DNA of 64,000 nt from Nocardiopsis metallicus. Lineage in GTDB: Bacteria; Actinomycetota; Actinomycetes; Streptosporangiales; Streptosporangiaceae. The translations under genes and the position numbers were made by a program. The notes beneath the pieces are model-generated. The model had not been told where the DNA came from and did no database searches. It saw only the letters and a program-made list of their open reading frames with translations. Where the stretch lies: NCBI RefSeq assembly GCF_014201115.1, contig NZ_JACHDO010000001.1, forward strand, positions 6,944,001 to 7,008,000, written 5' to 3'. Below are positions 52,141 to 62,127 of this stretch, one piece after another (the stretch's first letter is position 1; the number at the start of each line of letters is the position of its first letter).

Positions 52141-52922
52141 GTGAATCCCCGAACTCCCCGACGCCCTCCCCCTCGCCGTCCGACCGGCCGGTGCCCGGCC
52201 ACCGGCTGCTGCGGCTGGTCGAGGTGATGGAGACCCTGCGCCGCCAGTGCCCCTGGGACAGTTCGCAGACCCACGAGTCCCTGGCCAAGTACCTGATCCA
52301 GGAGTCCTACGAGACCCTGGAGACCATCGAGGACGGTGACTACCCGCAGCTGCGCGAGGAGCTTGGGGATGTCCTGCTGCAGGTGGTCTTCCACGCCGCG
52401 ATCGGTGCCGAGCGCGCCGAGGGCGACCCGGCCCGTTTCACCGTGGACGACGTCGCCGACGCCATCATCGACAAGATGACCCGCCGCCACCCGCACGTGT
52501 TCGGTGGTGTGGACGTGTCGGGGACCGACGAGGTGTGGTCCAACTGGGAGGCCATCAAGGCGGCCGAGCGCGCGGAGAAGGCCAAGGCCAACGGGGGGAG
52601 CGGGGAGACTTCCGTACTCGACGGAGTGCCCTTCGCCCAGCCCGCTGTGCTGCTCGCCTACGAGCTGCAAAAGCGCGCGGTCCGCAACGGCTTCCCGGCT
52701 GATCTCGTGGGTGACGACGGTGCCGAGGGCGGAGAGCTGTTCGCCGCCCTCGCCGCCGAACGCGACCAGGGCCGTGACCCCGAGACCGATCTCCGCCTGG
52801 CCGCCCGCCGCTTCGACAAGCGAGTTCGAGCGTCGGAGGAAGCCGCACGCAAGGACGGCCGCGAGCCCCGCGAACTCAGCGCGGAGCAGTGGCGCGAGTA
52901 CTGGTCGAAGACCGGCGAGTGA
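52137..52922 (+). CDS. mazG: Nucleoside triphosphate pyrophosphohydrolase
   Basis: 261 residues; the ATG overlaps the previous stop (ATGA). MazG fold signature: MRRQCPWDSSQTHESL region, Glu residues in ESYETLETIEDGD and Asp/Glu pair in REELGDVLLQVVFHA. It hydrolyses NTPs (house-cleaning, possibly lowering ppGpp). N-terminal 20 residues are Pro/Ser-rich and C-terminal part is like the second half of MazG with less conserved metal ligands. Confidence 0.93.
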   Translation: MSESPNSPTPSPSPSDRPVPGHRLLRLVEVMETLRRQCPWDSSQTHESLAKYLIQESYETLETIEDGDYPQLREELGDVLLQVVFHAAIGAERAEGDPARFTVDDVADAIIDKMTRRHPHVFGGVDVSGTDEVWSNWEAIKAAERAEKAKANGGSGETSVLDGVPFAQPAVLLAYELQKRAVRNGFPADLVGDDGAEGGELFAALAAERDQGRDPETDLRLAARRFDKRVRASEEAARKDGREPRELSAEQWREYWSKTGE

Positions 52923-52935
52923 CCATGAAACAAGG

Positions 52936-52963
52936 ACAGCCCCGGACCGACGTCCGGGGCTGT
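52936..52963 (+). terminator. Terminator of the APS kinase-mazG operon
   Basis: Perfect 12-bp stem (ACAGCCCCGGAC / GTCCGGGGCTGT) with loop CGAC, 13 bases after the mazG stop. Confidence 0.85.
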
Positions 52964-52969
52964 TCTGCT

Positions 52970-53385
52970 GGGCGCGCATTCGACATCGTCCTCTCCGGCC
53001 TCCTCGACGTCATCACCGAAGCGCACCCCCCCGCCGCCCGTCCGCCGACTCGCTCAGCGAGATCCGCCGCCGCTCCGGCCCCGGCGACCCCGTCGCCCTG
53101 GTTCAGCGCGTGCTGTGGGAGGCGCTCGACCCTCCTGACCCCGGGGACCCCCGTCGGGTCGGGGCCCTGATCCACCCCTCTGCCGCGCGGCTCACGCGGC
53201 CACGGCGCACCGCCCCACACCCGGGTGGTGCGCCACCTCCCCGGCGAGGCCACATGCCCAGCTGCGTACCCGGCAGGACCCACGACTACGTTCCCGACCC
53301 GCCCGACCCCTCCGCGGCACGTATCCGGACGGCGACCTGTCGCCACCGCCGAGACGTGCTGACCGTGACCAACCCGCCGACCTGA
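52970..53385 (+). pseudogene. Decayed gene with frameshifts
   Basis: Coding-type third-position GC is seen in two frames: FDIVLSGLLDVITEAH (about 52980-53026), then after a run of seven C (53026-53032) the other frame gives SADSLSEIRRRSGPGDPV and ALVQRVLWEALDPPD to about 53190, and again RRDVLTVTNPPT with a stop at 53383-53385. Between them a third frame (VVRHLPGEA) shows the same signature. A protein of about 140 residues broken by at least two frameshifts is the simplest reading. No family is assigned. Confidence 0.4.
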
Positions 53386-53518
53386 CAACCGGACCCGGCT
53401 CAGAGCGTGACGGGGTGGTCCCAGCTCCGGCCGACCACACCGCACGTAACCCGGTAGGCGTCTCGGTACGCGGTAAACCCGGTGACAGGGGCGGTCACCC
53501 CCGGAATACTGGTCGCCT

Positions 53519-54277
53519 ATGGACGAGCCAGGGGATGAGATCGAGGTCGTCGTCGCCCATTCCGAGCGCGCGACCCTGCGCGTCGGCGACGTGTTCCTGA
53601 AGGTGGACACCGACCAGGCGCGCGTCGACGCCGAGGTCGAGGCGATCTCCCTCGCGCCGGTCCCGACCCCGCGGGTCCTGTGGCGCAAGCCGCCCGTGCT
53701 CGCCATCTCCGCGGTCGCGGGGGCGACGCTCGGGAGCCTCGGCGGGACGTCGACCGGGTCGCCGACGGCGTGGGCCGCGGCGGGCGCCGCCATCCGGAAG
53801 CTGCACGAAGCGCCGCTACCGCCCCGGACCGGGCAGGCGGGCCGGAACACCGTGGCGCTGGCAGCGCAACTCGACAAGGAGTGCGCGGCGCTCGTACGCG
53901 GCGGCCTCCTACCCGCTGACCTGGTCACCCGCAACCGCCGGGTCGCCGAGGCCGCACTCCGGCCGTGGGCCCCGGCGTTCACGCACGGCGACCTGCAGAT
54001 CGCGCACGTCTTCCTCGAAGGCGACGAGGTCACGGGCATCATCGACTGGTCCGAGGCGGGCCGGGGCGACCCCCTGTACGACCTCGCCACCTTCACGCTC
54101 GGGCACGAGGAGCGCCTCGACGACCTCCTCACCGGTTACGGCACCGACATCGACCTCGACGTGATCCACGGGTGGTGGTCCCTGCGGAGCCTGTTGATCG
54201 TCCGCTGGCTGAGCGATCACGGCTTCGACCCGTTCGCGCCGGGCTGTGAGGTCGACGTGCTGAGGTCCCGGATGTGA
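53519..54277 (+). CDS. Aminoglycoside phosphotransferase (APH)-family kinase
   Basis: 252 residues from an ATG. The APH/choline-kinase catalytic core is FTHGDLQIAHVFLEGDEVTG then IIDWSEAGRGDPLYDLA, with the HGDL Asp as base and IIDW Asp as metal ligand. The N-terminal ATP-lobe (about 10-90) is less typical and may have a reduced glycine loop. Substrate unknown; many such genes do not give antibiotic resistance. A solitary gene, with a long palindrome after it. Confidence 0.86.
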   Translation: MDEPGDEIEVVVAHSERATLRVGDVFLKVDTDQARVDAEVEAISLAPVPTPRVLWRKPPVLAISAVAGATLGSLGGTSTGSPTAWAAAGAAIRKLHEAPLPPRTGQAGRNTVALAAQLDKECAALVRGGLLPADLVTRNRRVAEAALRPWAPAFTHGDLQIAHVFLEGDEVTGIIDWSEAGRGDPLYDLATFTLGHEERLDDLLTGYGTDIDLDVIHGWWSLRSLLIVRWLSDHGFDPFAPGCEVDVLRSRM

Positions 54278-54325
54278 GGTCGCAGGGGAGGGAAGCCGAG
54301 AGGGTTCCGGTCCCCTCTCCGAAGA

Positions 54326-54381
54326 TGATCTTGCTACCAGGGGCGAGTTCGGCGCCGAACTCGCCCCTGGTAGCAAGATCA
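54326..54381. repeat. Perfect 56-bp palindrome sharing the 37.9-kb repeat arm
   Basis: Two 28-base halves are exact reverse complements centred on GGCGCC (54351-54356). Each half starts TGATCTTGCTACCAGG, as do the arms of the element at 37899-38247. A second 7-bp arm pair, CCCTCTC (54313-54319) and GAGAGGG (54390-54396), extends the foldback. It lies between the convergent APH and FtsW genes, so it could act as a bidirectional terminator. Confidence 0.85.
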
Positions 54382-54510
54382 CCGGGGATGAGAGGGTCGC
54401 GCAAGCACAGGACAGGCCATCGGTCGGGTTTCGGTCTGCGGTGGAGAGCCCCCTCGGCATGGGCTCAGGAGTTCCAGGACCACCATCGACGATCTAGGGG
54501 CGCACGGCGT

Positions 54511-55962
54511 TCAGCGGCGGTCCCGGACGCCGTGGGGCAGGTCGCGCACGTTGATCACCTCGGTGGAGGGGTCCCCGGGCGCCATCCCCGAGCTGAACGT
54601 CTCCTGAGGGCGGCGGGCGGTCTCGCTGATGGTCAGCAACAGGCCCACGACCAGCCAGTTGGCCATCAGCGCGGACCCGCCCGCCGACAGGAACGGGGTG
54701 GTCATACCGGTGAGCGGGATGATCAGGGTGAGGCCGCCCAGCACGATGAACACGTCGAACGCGATGAGGAACCCGTAGCCGAACGCCGTCAGCTTGAGGA
54801 ACACGTCCTTGCAGCCCAGGGCGATCCGCAGGGCGCGCTGGGCGAACAGGAACAGCAACAGCAGCACCGCCAGCAGCCCGGTCAGCCCCAGCTTCTCGCC
54901 GATCGACACCAGGATCAGGTCGCTGTCCGCGGCGAAGATGTTCTGTGCCTCGCCGCCGTGGAAACCGGTCCCCAGCAGCCCGCCGTAGGCCAGGGCGATC
55001 ATGCCCTCCACCACCTGGAAGCTACCGCCCGGGCTGTGGTAGACCTCCTCGTCGAAGGCGTTCAGCCAGATCCGCACCCGGTTCTGCACGTGCCCGAACA
55101 GCAGGTACGCCGCGTACGCCCCGGCGGAGAAGGCCACCAGGCCGATCAGCACCCAGGACTTGCGGGCGGTGGCCGCGTACAGCACCGCCAGGAACGTGCC
55201 GAACAGCAGCAGCGAGGTCCCCAGGTCCCGGGTGCCCACCAGCAGCAGGATCGCCACGCCCCAGCCCACGGCCATCGGCGCGAGGTCGCGGGCCCGCGGC
55301 GCGCTGAACACCTTCACCGGGCCGATCTTGAAGGTCCGCGTCACCAGCGCCATCACGTCGCGCTGACGCCCCAGGTAGGAGGCGAGGAAGACCACCAACA
55401 GCACCTTCGCGAACTCCGAGGGCTGCATGGTGAAGGGGCCGATCATGATCCACCGTCGCGCGCCGAGCACCTCGTGCCCGAACGGTGAGAGCGGGAGCAG
55501 CAGCAGGATGAGCGCGACCAGCGCGATCAGGTACGTGTACATGGTCAGACGGCGCGGCTGCCGGATGAAGATCACCGCGCCCGCGCACAGGCCCATGCCG
55601 ACCAGGGCCCACAGCACCTGCCGGTCGGCCTCGCCGCTTCCGGGGGCGAGGTTGCGGGTCATCTGCAGCGCCCAGATCATGGTGACCCCGAGGCCGGACA
55701 GCGCCGTGGCCGCCGGGAGGAGCACGGGATCGGAGTAGGGCGCGACGAACCGCAGCAGGACGTGCAGGCCGAGCGCCCCGGCACCGAGTGCGAGCCCGTA
55801 GACCATCACCCGGGAGTCGATCCCGTCGGTGACGGAGAGCGAGGCGAAGAGCAGGGCCGCGAAGGTCACCCCGATCGCGGCGAGGAGCAGTACCAGCTCC
55901 GCGCGTCTTTGCCGTACCGGGGGCAGCGCCCCGTCCGCGGGTTCGGTTGGCGGATTGGCCAT
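54511..55962 (-). CDS. FtsW/RodA/SpoVE-family peptidoglycan polymerase
   Basis: 483 residues with ten or so membrane helices. The SEDS signature is present: ARRWIMIGPFTMQPSEFAKV (about 170-189), GTRDLGTSLLLFG with the catalytic-type Asp, and PLTGMTTPFLSAGGSALMAN. SEDS proteins polymerise lipid II with a class B PBP. An FtsW-or-RodA assignment cannot be made from sequence alone; the gene is not in a dcw or mre cluster here, and a PBP gene is not adjacent. Confidence 0.92.
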   Translation of the reverse strand: MANPPTEPADGALPPVRQRRAELVLLLAAIGVTFAALLFASLSVTDGIDSRVMVYGLALGAGALGLHVLLRFVAPYSDPVLLPAATALSGLGVTMIWALQMTRNLAPGSGEADRQVLWALVGMGLCAGAVIFIRQPRRLTMYTYLIALVALILLLLPLSPFGHEVLGARRWIMIGPFTMQPSEFAKVLLVVFLASYLGRQRDVMALVTRTFKIGPVKVFSAPRARDLAPMAVGWGVAILLLVGTRDLGTSLLLFGTFLAVLYAATARKSWVLIGLVAFSAGAYAAYLLFGHVQNRVRIWLNAFDEEVYHSPGGSFQVVEGMIALAYGGLLGTGFHGGEAQNIFAADSDLILVSIGEKLGLTGLLAVLLLLFLFAQRALRIALGCKDVFLKLTAFGYGFLIAFDVFIVLGGLTLIIPLTGMTTPFLSAGGSALMANWLVVGLLLTISETARRPQETFSSGMAPGDPSTEVINVRDLPHGVRDRR

Positions 55963-56124
55963 GCTCGTCCTCTACCGTTCGCGCCGGGGCCTTGCCGTCA
56001 GGGCGGGAGGGGGACATAGCCCGCATAGGAACTATAGGCACGGGTGCGGGGCGGGCAAGCGGGGCGGCCACTTCCGGGCGGTTCGGTTTAACCGTCGCGA
56101 GTCGGACTTGGTGTTCACTTCAGC

Positions 56125-57342
56125 TCATTTCACGTCCACCTGCATCCGGTTCGGCGGCGGAGCGTCCAGATCGAACCCCTCGGCCGCTCTGGCGACCCGC
56201 TGGTCCAGGCCGGACAGCCGGGCCAGGAGCCCGCTGAACCGCAGCAGGGTGTCGCGGGCGGCGAGACCCAGCCGGGTGCGCGGGGCGAGGAAGCCCATCC
56301 CCGGGTCGGCGATGTCCTGGTTGGCCTTGACGTAGGGGCGCATCCGCCCTTCGTAGGCGTCGAGCGCGGGGGCGAGGTCCTCGTGCCGGGACAGCTCCCG
56401 GGCCAGGACGTACGCGCCGACCAGGGCCAGGGTGGTGCCCTGGCCGGACATGGGGGAGGGGCAGTACCCGGCGTCCCCGAGCAGGGTGACCCGCCCCCGC
56501 GACCAGCGGCCCATGTGGATCTGTTTGACGGAATCGAAGTAGAAGTCCGGGGTGTGGGCCATCCCCGCCAGGATCCGGTCGCACTCCCAGCCCGCCCCGG
56601 CCAAGCGTGCGCGCAGGAACTCCTTCTGCTGTTCCTCCGGGGCCCGGTCGATTCCGTTCAGCTCGCGCTCGTGGACGAGGAAGAACGCCTTGGCGCCGTC
56701 GAAGCGCGGGGAGTGGATCATCCCGGCGCCCTTGCCGGGCTCGTTGTACAGGCGTGCCTCGCGGTCCAGGCCGAGGTGGTTGGGAACGGTGAAGATGCTG
56801 ATCAGGGCACCCAGGTAGCGACCGTAGGTGTCCTCGGGGCCGAAGGCCAGCCGCCGGGTGTTGGAGTGCAGCCCGTCGGCGCCCACGACCAGGTCGAACA
56901 CGCGCGGTTCGGCGCGTTGGAAAGTGACCCGCGCCCCGTCGGGGGTCTCCGCCAGCCCGGTGACGGAGTCCTCGTAGAGGTACTCGGTGTAGTCGGTGGT
57001 GGATTCGTGCAGGATGCGGGTGAGGTCGCCGCGCACGATCTCCAGGGAGCGGTCGTGGCCGGTGTCCGTGGCGGCGCCCAGGTCGGCGTGCACGCGGCCG
57101 TCGGCCCTCACGAAGCGGGCCCGGCCGGTCTCGGTGAGGTGGGCGCGGACGGCGTCCAGGGCGCCCATGCGTTCGGTGACGTCGACGGCGGTGCCGCGGA
57201 TGTCGATGGCGTGGCCGCCCCTCCGCGGCGCGGGGGCCTTCTCGACGACGGTGGCCCGGATGCCGTACCGGTGGAGCCAGTGGGCGAGGGCGGGCCCGGC
57301 GATGCCGGCGCCGGAGACGAGGACGGTTCGAACGGCTGTCAT
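56125..57342 (-). CDS. FAD-dependent monooxygenase (PHBH family)
   Basis: 405 residues. FAD-binding GxGxxG is VLVSGAGIAGPALAHWL (about 8-24); DGLHSNTRR matches the DG motif; GDAGYCPSPMSGQGTTLAL (about 291-309) is the second FAD contact. The enzyme hydroxylates an aromatic-type substrate using NAD(P)H; tetracycline-monooxygenase-like roles are possible. The divergent TetR gene and shared operator suggest a small-molecule-induced detoxification unit. Confidence 0.9.
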   Translation of the reverse strand: MTAVRTVLVSGAGIAGPALAHWLHRYGIRATVVEKAPAPRRGGHAIDIRGTAVDVTERMGALDAVRAHLTETGRARFVRADGRVHADLGAATDTGHDRSLEIVRGDLTRILHESTTDYTEYLYEDSVTGLAETPDGARVTFQRAEPRVFDLVVGADGLHSNTRRLAFGPEDTYGRYLGALISIFTVPNHLGLDREARLYNEPGKGAGMIHSPRFDGAKAFFLVHERELNGIDRAPEEQQKEFLRARLAGAGWECDRILAGMAHTPDFYFDSVKQIHMGRWSRGRVTLLGDAGYCPSPMSGQGTTLALVGAYVLARELSRHEDLAPALDAYEGRMRPYVKANQDIADPGMGFLAPRTRLGLAARDTLLRFSGLLARLSGLDQRVARAAEGFDLDAPPPNRMQVDVK

Positions 57343-57390
57343 GGGGCCGTCAGAGCTCCTTGTGTCGTGGGCCTTCCACGGTAAAAAGCT

Positions 57391-57427
57391 ACTTACCGGT
57401 CGTCAAGTAAGTTACCGGTCGGAAAGT
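57391..57427. promoter_or_regulatory. TetR-type operator between monooxygenase and regulator
   Basis: TTACCGGTCG occurs twice in the same direction (57393-57402 and 57412-57421), 19 bases apart, and ACTTAC (57391-57396) with GTAAGT (57407-57412) forms an inverted repeat. TAGGCT (57434-57439) is a probable -10 of the tetR gene, so the operator covers its -35 region. Confidence 0.6.
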
Positions 57428-57483
57428 TTGGGATAGGCTCGCCGCAGCAGTGGCGGGAGCGGTGACAGGCGGGAGCGGCACGG

Positions 57484-58035
57484 GTGCCCAGGGCGCAGAG
57501 CGACACGAAGGCCGAGATCAGGGCGGTGGCCCTGGACCTCTTCGGGCAGAAGGGCTACGAGAAGACGAGCCTGCGGGAGATCGCCGAGCGCCTGGAGATC
57601 ACCAAGGCCGCGCTCTACTACCATTTCCCGTCCAAGGGCGACCTGCTCCGTGCGCTGATCGACCCGCTGCGCCAGGACTCCGAGGACCTGGTCCGGCGCT
57701 TCGACGGTCCGGTCGACGATCCCCGCGAACTCCTGGGCGCCTACTTCGACCTGTGTGTGCGCCACGGCACGCTCATGCGCGCCCTGCTCAACGACCTGGG
57801 CTCCTTGACCGAGGCCGGTCTGGTCGAGCTGGTCATGGACTGGCGCAGTCGGCTCGACGCCGCCCTGGTCGGGGAAAACCCGGGAACCCCCGCCCGCATG
57901 GGCGCCGTGGTCGCCCTCGGCGGGATCCAGGACATCGCGGTCGTACTCCCGTACGGCGACGCCGCGGCCCACCGCGAGGCCGCCGTGGAGATCGCCCTGG
58001 CGGCGCTGCGGGCCGGAACGTCCGGTATGGACTAG
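57484..58035 (+). CDS. TetR-family transcriptional regulator
   Basis: 183 residues from a GTG. The N-terminal helix-turn-helix is KTSLREIAERLEITKAALYY followed by HFPSKGDLLRALID. The C-terminal ligand domain is not typical of a known class. Divergent from the FAD monooxygenase gene, which it most likely represses together with itself. Confidence 0.9.
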   Translation: MPRAQSDTKAEIRAVALDLFGQKGYEKTSLREIAERLEITKAALYYHFPSKGDLLRALIDPLRQDSEDLVRRFDGPVDDPRELLGAYFDLCVRHGTLMRALLNDLGSLTEAGLVELVMDWRSRLDAALVGENPGTPARMGAVVALGGIQDIAVVLPYGDAAAHREAAVEIALAALRAGTSGMD

Positions 58036-59421
<1,386 letters not shown>

Positions 59422-59430
59422 TCTGCCCCA

Positions 59431-59973
59431 GTGTCCCGCGAAACCAAGCAGCAGCCCACAAAGGCCAAGAAGGCGACCAAAGCCGACAGGCCTGCGAAGG
59501 CCGCTGCCCGGGGCGGTGCCGGTAAAGGTACCGCCAAGGCGGGCGTGAAGGCGGGCAAGAAGGACTCCGGTGTGGGCCGCGCCTCCAGGGTGCGGCCCAT
59601 GCTCACCAGCCGGGCGGCGATCCTCGCGCTGGTGGTGTGCGCGATCGCGCTCAGCCTGGCCTATCCGCTGCGCGAGTACGTGATGCAGCAGGCCCAGATC
59701 GCCCAGCTCCAGGACGAGCGCGCCCGTATGGAGGAGAACGTCGCCTACCTGCGGGAGCGCGAGGAGGAGCTGAACGACGAGGAGTACGTGGAGCGCGAGG
59801 CCAGGGTCCGGCTGCACTACCAGTACCCCGACGAGACCGCCTACATCGTCATCCGGCCCGAGACCGAGGCCGAGGCGGAGGCCGACCCCGCCGAACCCAC
59901 CGAGCCGTGGTTCACCCAGCTGTGGCGCTCGGTGGAGGAGGCGGACGGCCCCGGCCCCGACGACGGCCTCTGA
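59431..59973 (+). CDS. ftsB: FtsB/DivIC-type septum formation initiator
   Basis: 180 residues. Lys/Ala-rich cytoplasmic head (1-55), one membrane helix (about 62-81, AILALVVCAIALSLAYPL), then a coiled coil (QQAQIAQLQDERARMEENVA) and an acidic tail. It links FtsL and FtsQ at the division site. The GTG has no ribosome site; TAGTCT (59419-59424), which overlaps the eno stop codon, lies six bases before it, implying a leaderless transcript in addition to read-through. Confidence 0.88.
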   Translation: MSRETKQQPTKAKKATKADRPAKAAARGGAGKGTAKAGVKAGKKDSGVGRASRVRPMLTSRAAILALVVCAIALSLAYPLREYVMQQAQIAQLQDERARMEENVAYLREREEELNDEEYVEREARVRLHYQYPDETAYIVIRPETEAEAEADPAEPTEPWFTQLWRSVEEADGPGPDDGL

Positions 59974-60050
59974 GACTCGGGGCCCGAGGCCCTTCCCGCC
60001 TGTGGACAACGGGTGAGGAGGTTCCTTGTTGCAACTATGCTGGGCTGGTC

Positions 60051-60653
60051 ATGACTTCCGCAGATCAGCCCGTTCCGGGGCACACCGACGGCGGTCCCGC
60101 TTCCGAGCGGGACCTCGCCGCGATCGAACTCCAGTTGGGCCGCCAACCGCGCGGGGTCCGTGCCGTCGCGCACCGCTGCCCCTGCGGTCTCCCCGACGTG
60201 GTGAAGACCGCTCCCCGCCTGGAGGACGGCACCCCTTTCCCGACCCTGTACTACCTGACGTGCCCGCGCGCCGCCTCGGCGATCGGCCGGATGGAGAACG
60301 AGGGCCGGATGCGCCAGATGCAGGAGCGCCTGGGCGAGGACCCCGAGCTCCGGGCCGCCTACACCAAGGCCCACGAGTCCTACCTGGACGAGCGGGCCGA
60401 GCAGGCGCGCGCCGACGGTCTGGAGCCGCTGCCCGAGGGTATGCAGAGCACCGGGGGCATGCCGACCCGGGTCAAGTGCCTGCACGCCCTGGTCGGCCAC
60501 GAGCTGGCCGTGCCGGGCACCAACCCGTTCGGTGCCGAGGCGCTGACCGAGCTTCCCGAGTGGTGGGCCAAGGGCCCGTGCGTGTGCGTGGACGACGAAG
60601 CCCCCGAGGGTGACGAAGCACCTGAGGGCACTGAAGGGACGAACGCCTCATGA
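60051..60653 (+). CDS. DUF501 domain protein
   Basis: 200 residues from the ATG at 60051 (the longer frame is shadow). DUF501 features: RGVRAVAHRCPCGLPDVVKT and TLYYLTCPRAASAIGRMENE (Cys-containing), and CLHALVGHELAVPGTNPFG. Three short Cys/His clusters hint at metal binding, but no function is established. TATGCT (60036-60041) nine bases before the ATG suggests a near-leaderless promoter. ppx overlaps its stop. Confidence 0.9.
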   Translation: MTSADQPVPGHTDGGPASERDLAAIELQLGRQPRGVRAVAHRCPCGLPDVVKTAPRLEDGTPFPTLYYLTCPRAASAIGRMENEGRMRQMQERLGEDPELRAAYTKAHESYLDERAEQARADGLEPLPEGMQSTGGMPTRVKCLHALVGHELAVPGTNPFGAEALTELPEWWAKGPCVCVDDEAPEGDEAPEGTEGTNAS

Positions 60654-61648
60654 CCGGTGTCGCGGCGATCGACTGCGGAACCAACTCGATCAGGTTGCTG
60701 ATCGCCGACGTCGTCTTCCTGGGCGATGACGAGGTCCAGGTGGTGGACGCCGACCGGCGCATGGAGATCGTGCGGTTGGGCCAGGGCGTCGACGAGAGCG
60801 GCGCGTTCGCCCCCCAGGCGCTGGAGCGGACCTTCGAGGCGCTGCGCGGCTACGCCGAGGCGATCGAGGCGCACGGGATCGAGCTGGGCCCGGACACGGT
60901 GCGCATGGTCGCGACCAGCGCGACCAGGGACGCCGGCAACCGCCAGGAGTTCGTGGACGGGGTCCGCGAGATCCTGGGCGTGGAGCCCGAGGTGGTCACC
61001 GGTCTGGACGAGGCGGAGCTGTCCTTCGTGGGCGCCACGGCCGAGTTGGAGGCGCAGGCCGCCGACGGCGAGTCCGACGGCGACTTCACCACGCCCTTCC
61101 TGGTGGTCGACATCGGCGGCGGCTCCACGGAGTTCGTGCTGGGCGGCGTGGGCGAGGCCGAGGACGAGGAACTGGTGCGCGCCTCGCTGTCGGTGAACAT
61201 CGGCTGTGTGCGGATGACCGAGCGCCATCTGCGCTCCGACCCGCCGACCAGGGAGCAGGTCGAGGCGGCCACGGCCGACATCGACGCCGCCCTGGACGAG
61301 GTGGAGAAGGTCGTCCCGCTGCGCGAGGCCGGTTCGGTGGTGTGTGTGGCCGGGACCGCGACCACGGTCGCCGGGATCGCGCTGGACCTGCCCGAGTACG
61401 ACTCCGAGCGGATCCATCACTCGCGGGTCTCCGCCGAGGATCTGGAGCGGATCACCGGCGAGCTGCTGGCCTCCCGGCACGCGGAGCGCTCGGAGATCGG
61501 TGTGATGCACCCGGGGCGCGTGGACGTGATCGGGGCGGGCGCCCTGGTGCTGTCCCGTGTGCTGGCGCGCACCGGCGCCGACCACTTCACCGCGAGCGAG
61601 CACGACATCCTCGACGGTGTCGCGTGGAGTCTCATCGCACCGGAGTAG
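60650..61648 (+). CDS. ppx: Exopolyphosphatase / Ppx-GppA family phosphatase
   Basis: 332 residues; start overlaps DUF501 stop (ATGA). Actin-like ATPase fold: AAIDCGTNSIRLLIAD (phosphate-1), FLVVDIGGGSTEFVLGG (phosphate-2) and VCVAGTATTVAGIALDL. It removes phosphate from polyphosphate ends or hydrolyses pppGpp. It counterbalances ppk1 at 10.3 kb. Confidence 0.93.
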   Translation: MTGVAAIDCGTNSIRLLIADVVFLGDDEVQVVDADRRMEIVRLGQGVDESGAFAPQALERTFEALRGYAEAIEAHGIELGPDTVRMVATSATRDAGNRQEFVDGVREILGVEPEVVTGLDEAELSFVGATAELEAQAADGESDGDFTTPFLVVDIGGGSTEFVLGGVGEAEDEELVRASLSVNIGCVRMTERHLRSDPPTREQVEAATADIDAALDEVEKVVPLREAGSVVCVAGTATTVAGIALDLPEYDSERIHHSRVSAEDLERITGELLASRHAERSEIGVMHPGRVDVIGAGALVLSRVLARTGADHFTASEHDILDGVAWSLIAPE

Positions 61649-62127
61649 TCCGGTAGGGCCTGGAACACCCGGGCGGTCCGGTCGATCGGAAGCACCCCGC
61701 CGACCGTGCCCGCCCGTGTGACTCCTGTGACCCGGGTGAGCCGGAGTAAATCGGTGCTCATCATTGCTCCATCTCCTGGAAAGGGAACTTCGGGCATCCC
61801 GGAGGGGTCTTTCGGGGGTTCGGAGCAGGGTCCTCGGGTGAGACGCATCACCCGTTCGACCCTTGTGAATGCATTCACAACCCATCTGACCTGCGAAAAT
61901 GTCTCCGCGTTGCACGCGGGGATGGTTCGAAGGTGGGCGGATGTGAACCTTCACTGTCGGGAGGTGCTTGTGAAAGAATGCACAAGCAACCTTCCAAAGA
62001 GTCGGGGTAAGAACCACGGCTCAGCGGGACCCGGCGCCAACCGGCGCCGGGCGACCGAAGAACCGTGACAGCCTTCGCGGCCCTTGAGGCAAGGGCGCCA
62101 CAGATTAACCGTTAGGGCGGAAATGCG
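61649..62127. other. ndh promoter region
   Basis: 479 bases, no credible gene. It contains three GTGAA/TTCAC dyads described separately. A polypurine GGCGGAAATGCG site provides the ribosome binding region of ndh. Confidence 0.5.
61863..61985. promoter_or_regulatory. Rex-type redox operators upstream of ndh
   Basis: TTGTGAATGCATTCACAA (61863-61880) is a perfect 18-bp palindrome that matches the actinobacterial Rex consensus TTGTGAAnnnnTTCACAA exactly. A second copy, TTGTGAAAGAATGCACAA (61968-61985), has one mismatch in the right half, and between them GTGAACCTTCAC (61943-61954) is a compact dyad with the same half-sites. They lie about 248, 174 and 143 bases before the ndh start. Confidence 0.8.

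Noticed and set aside
61706-62068. Open frame upstream of ndh
   Set aside because: It overlaps the Rex operators and lacks GC-rich third positions and a ribosome site.
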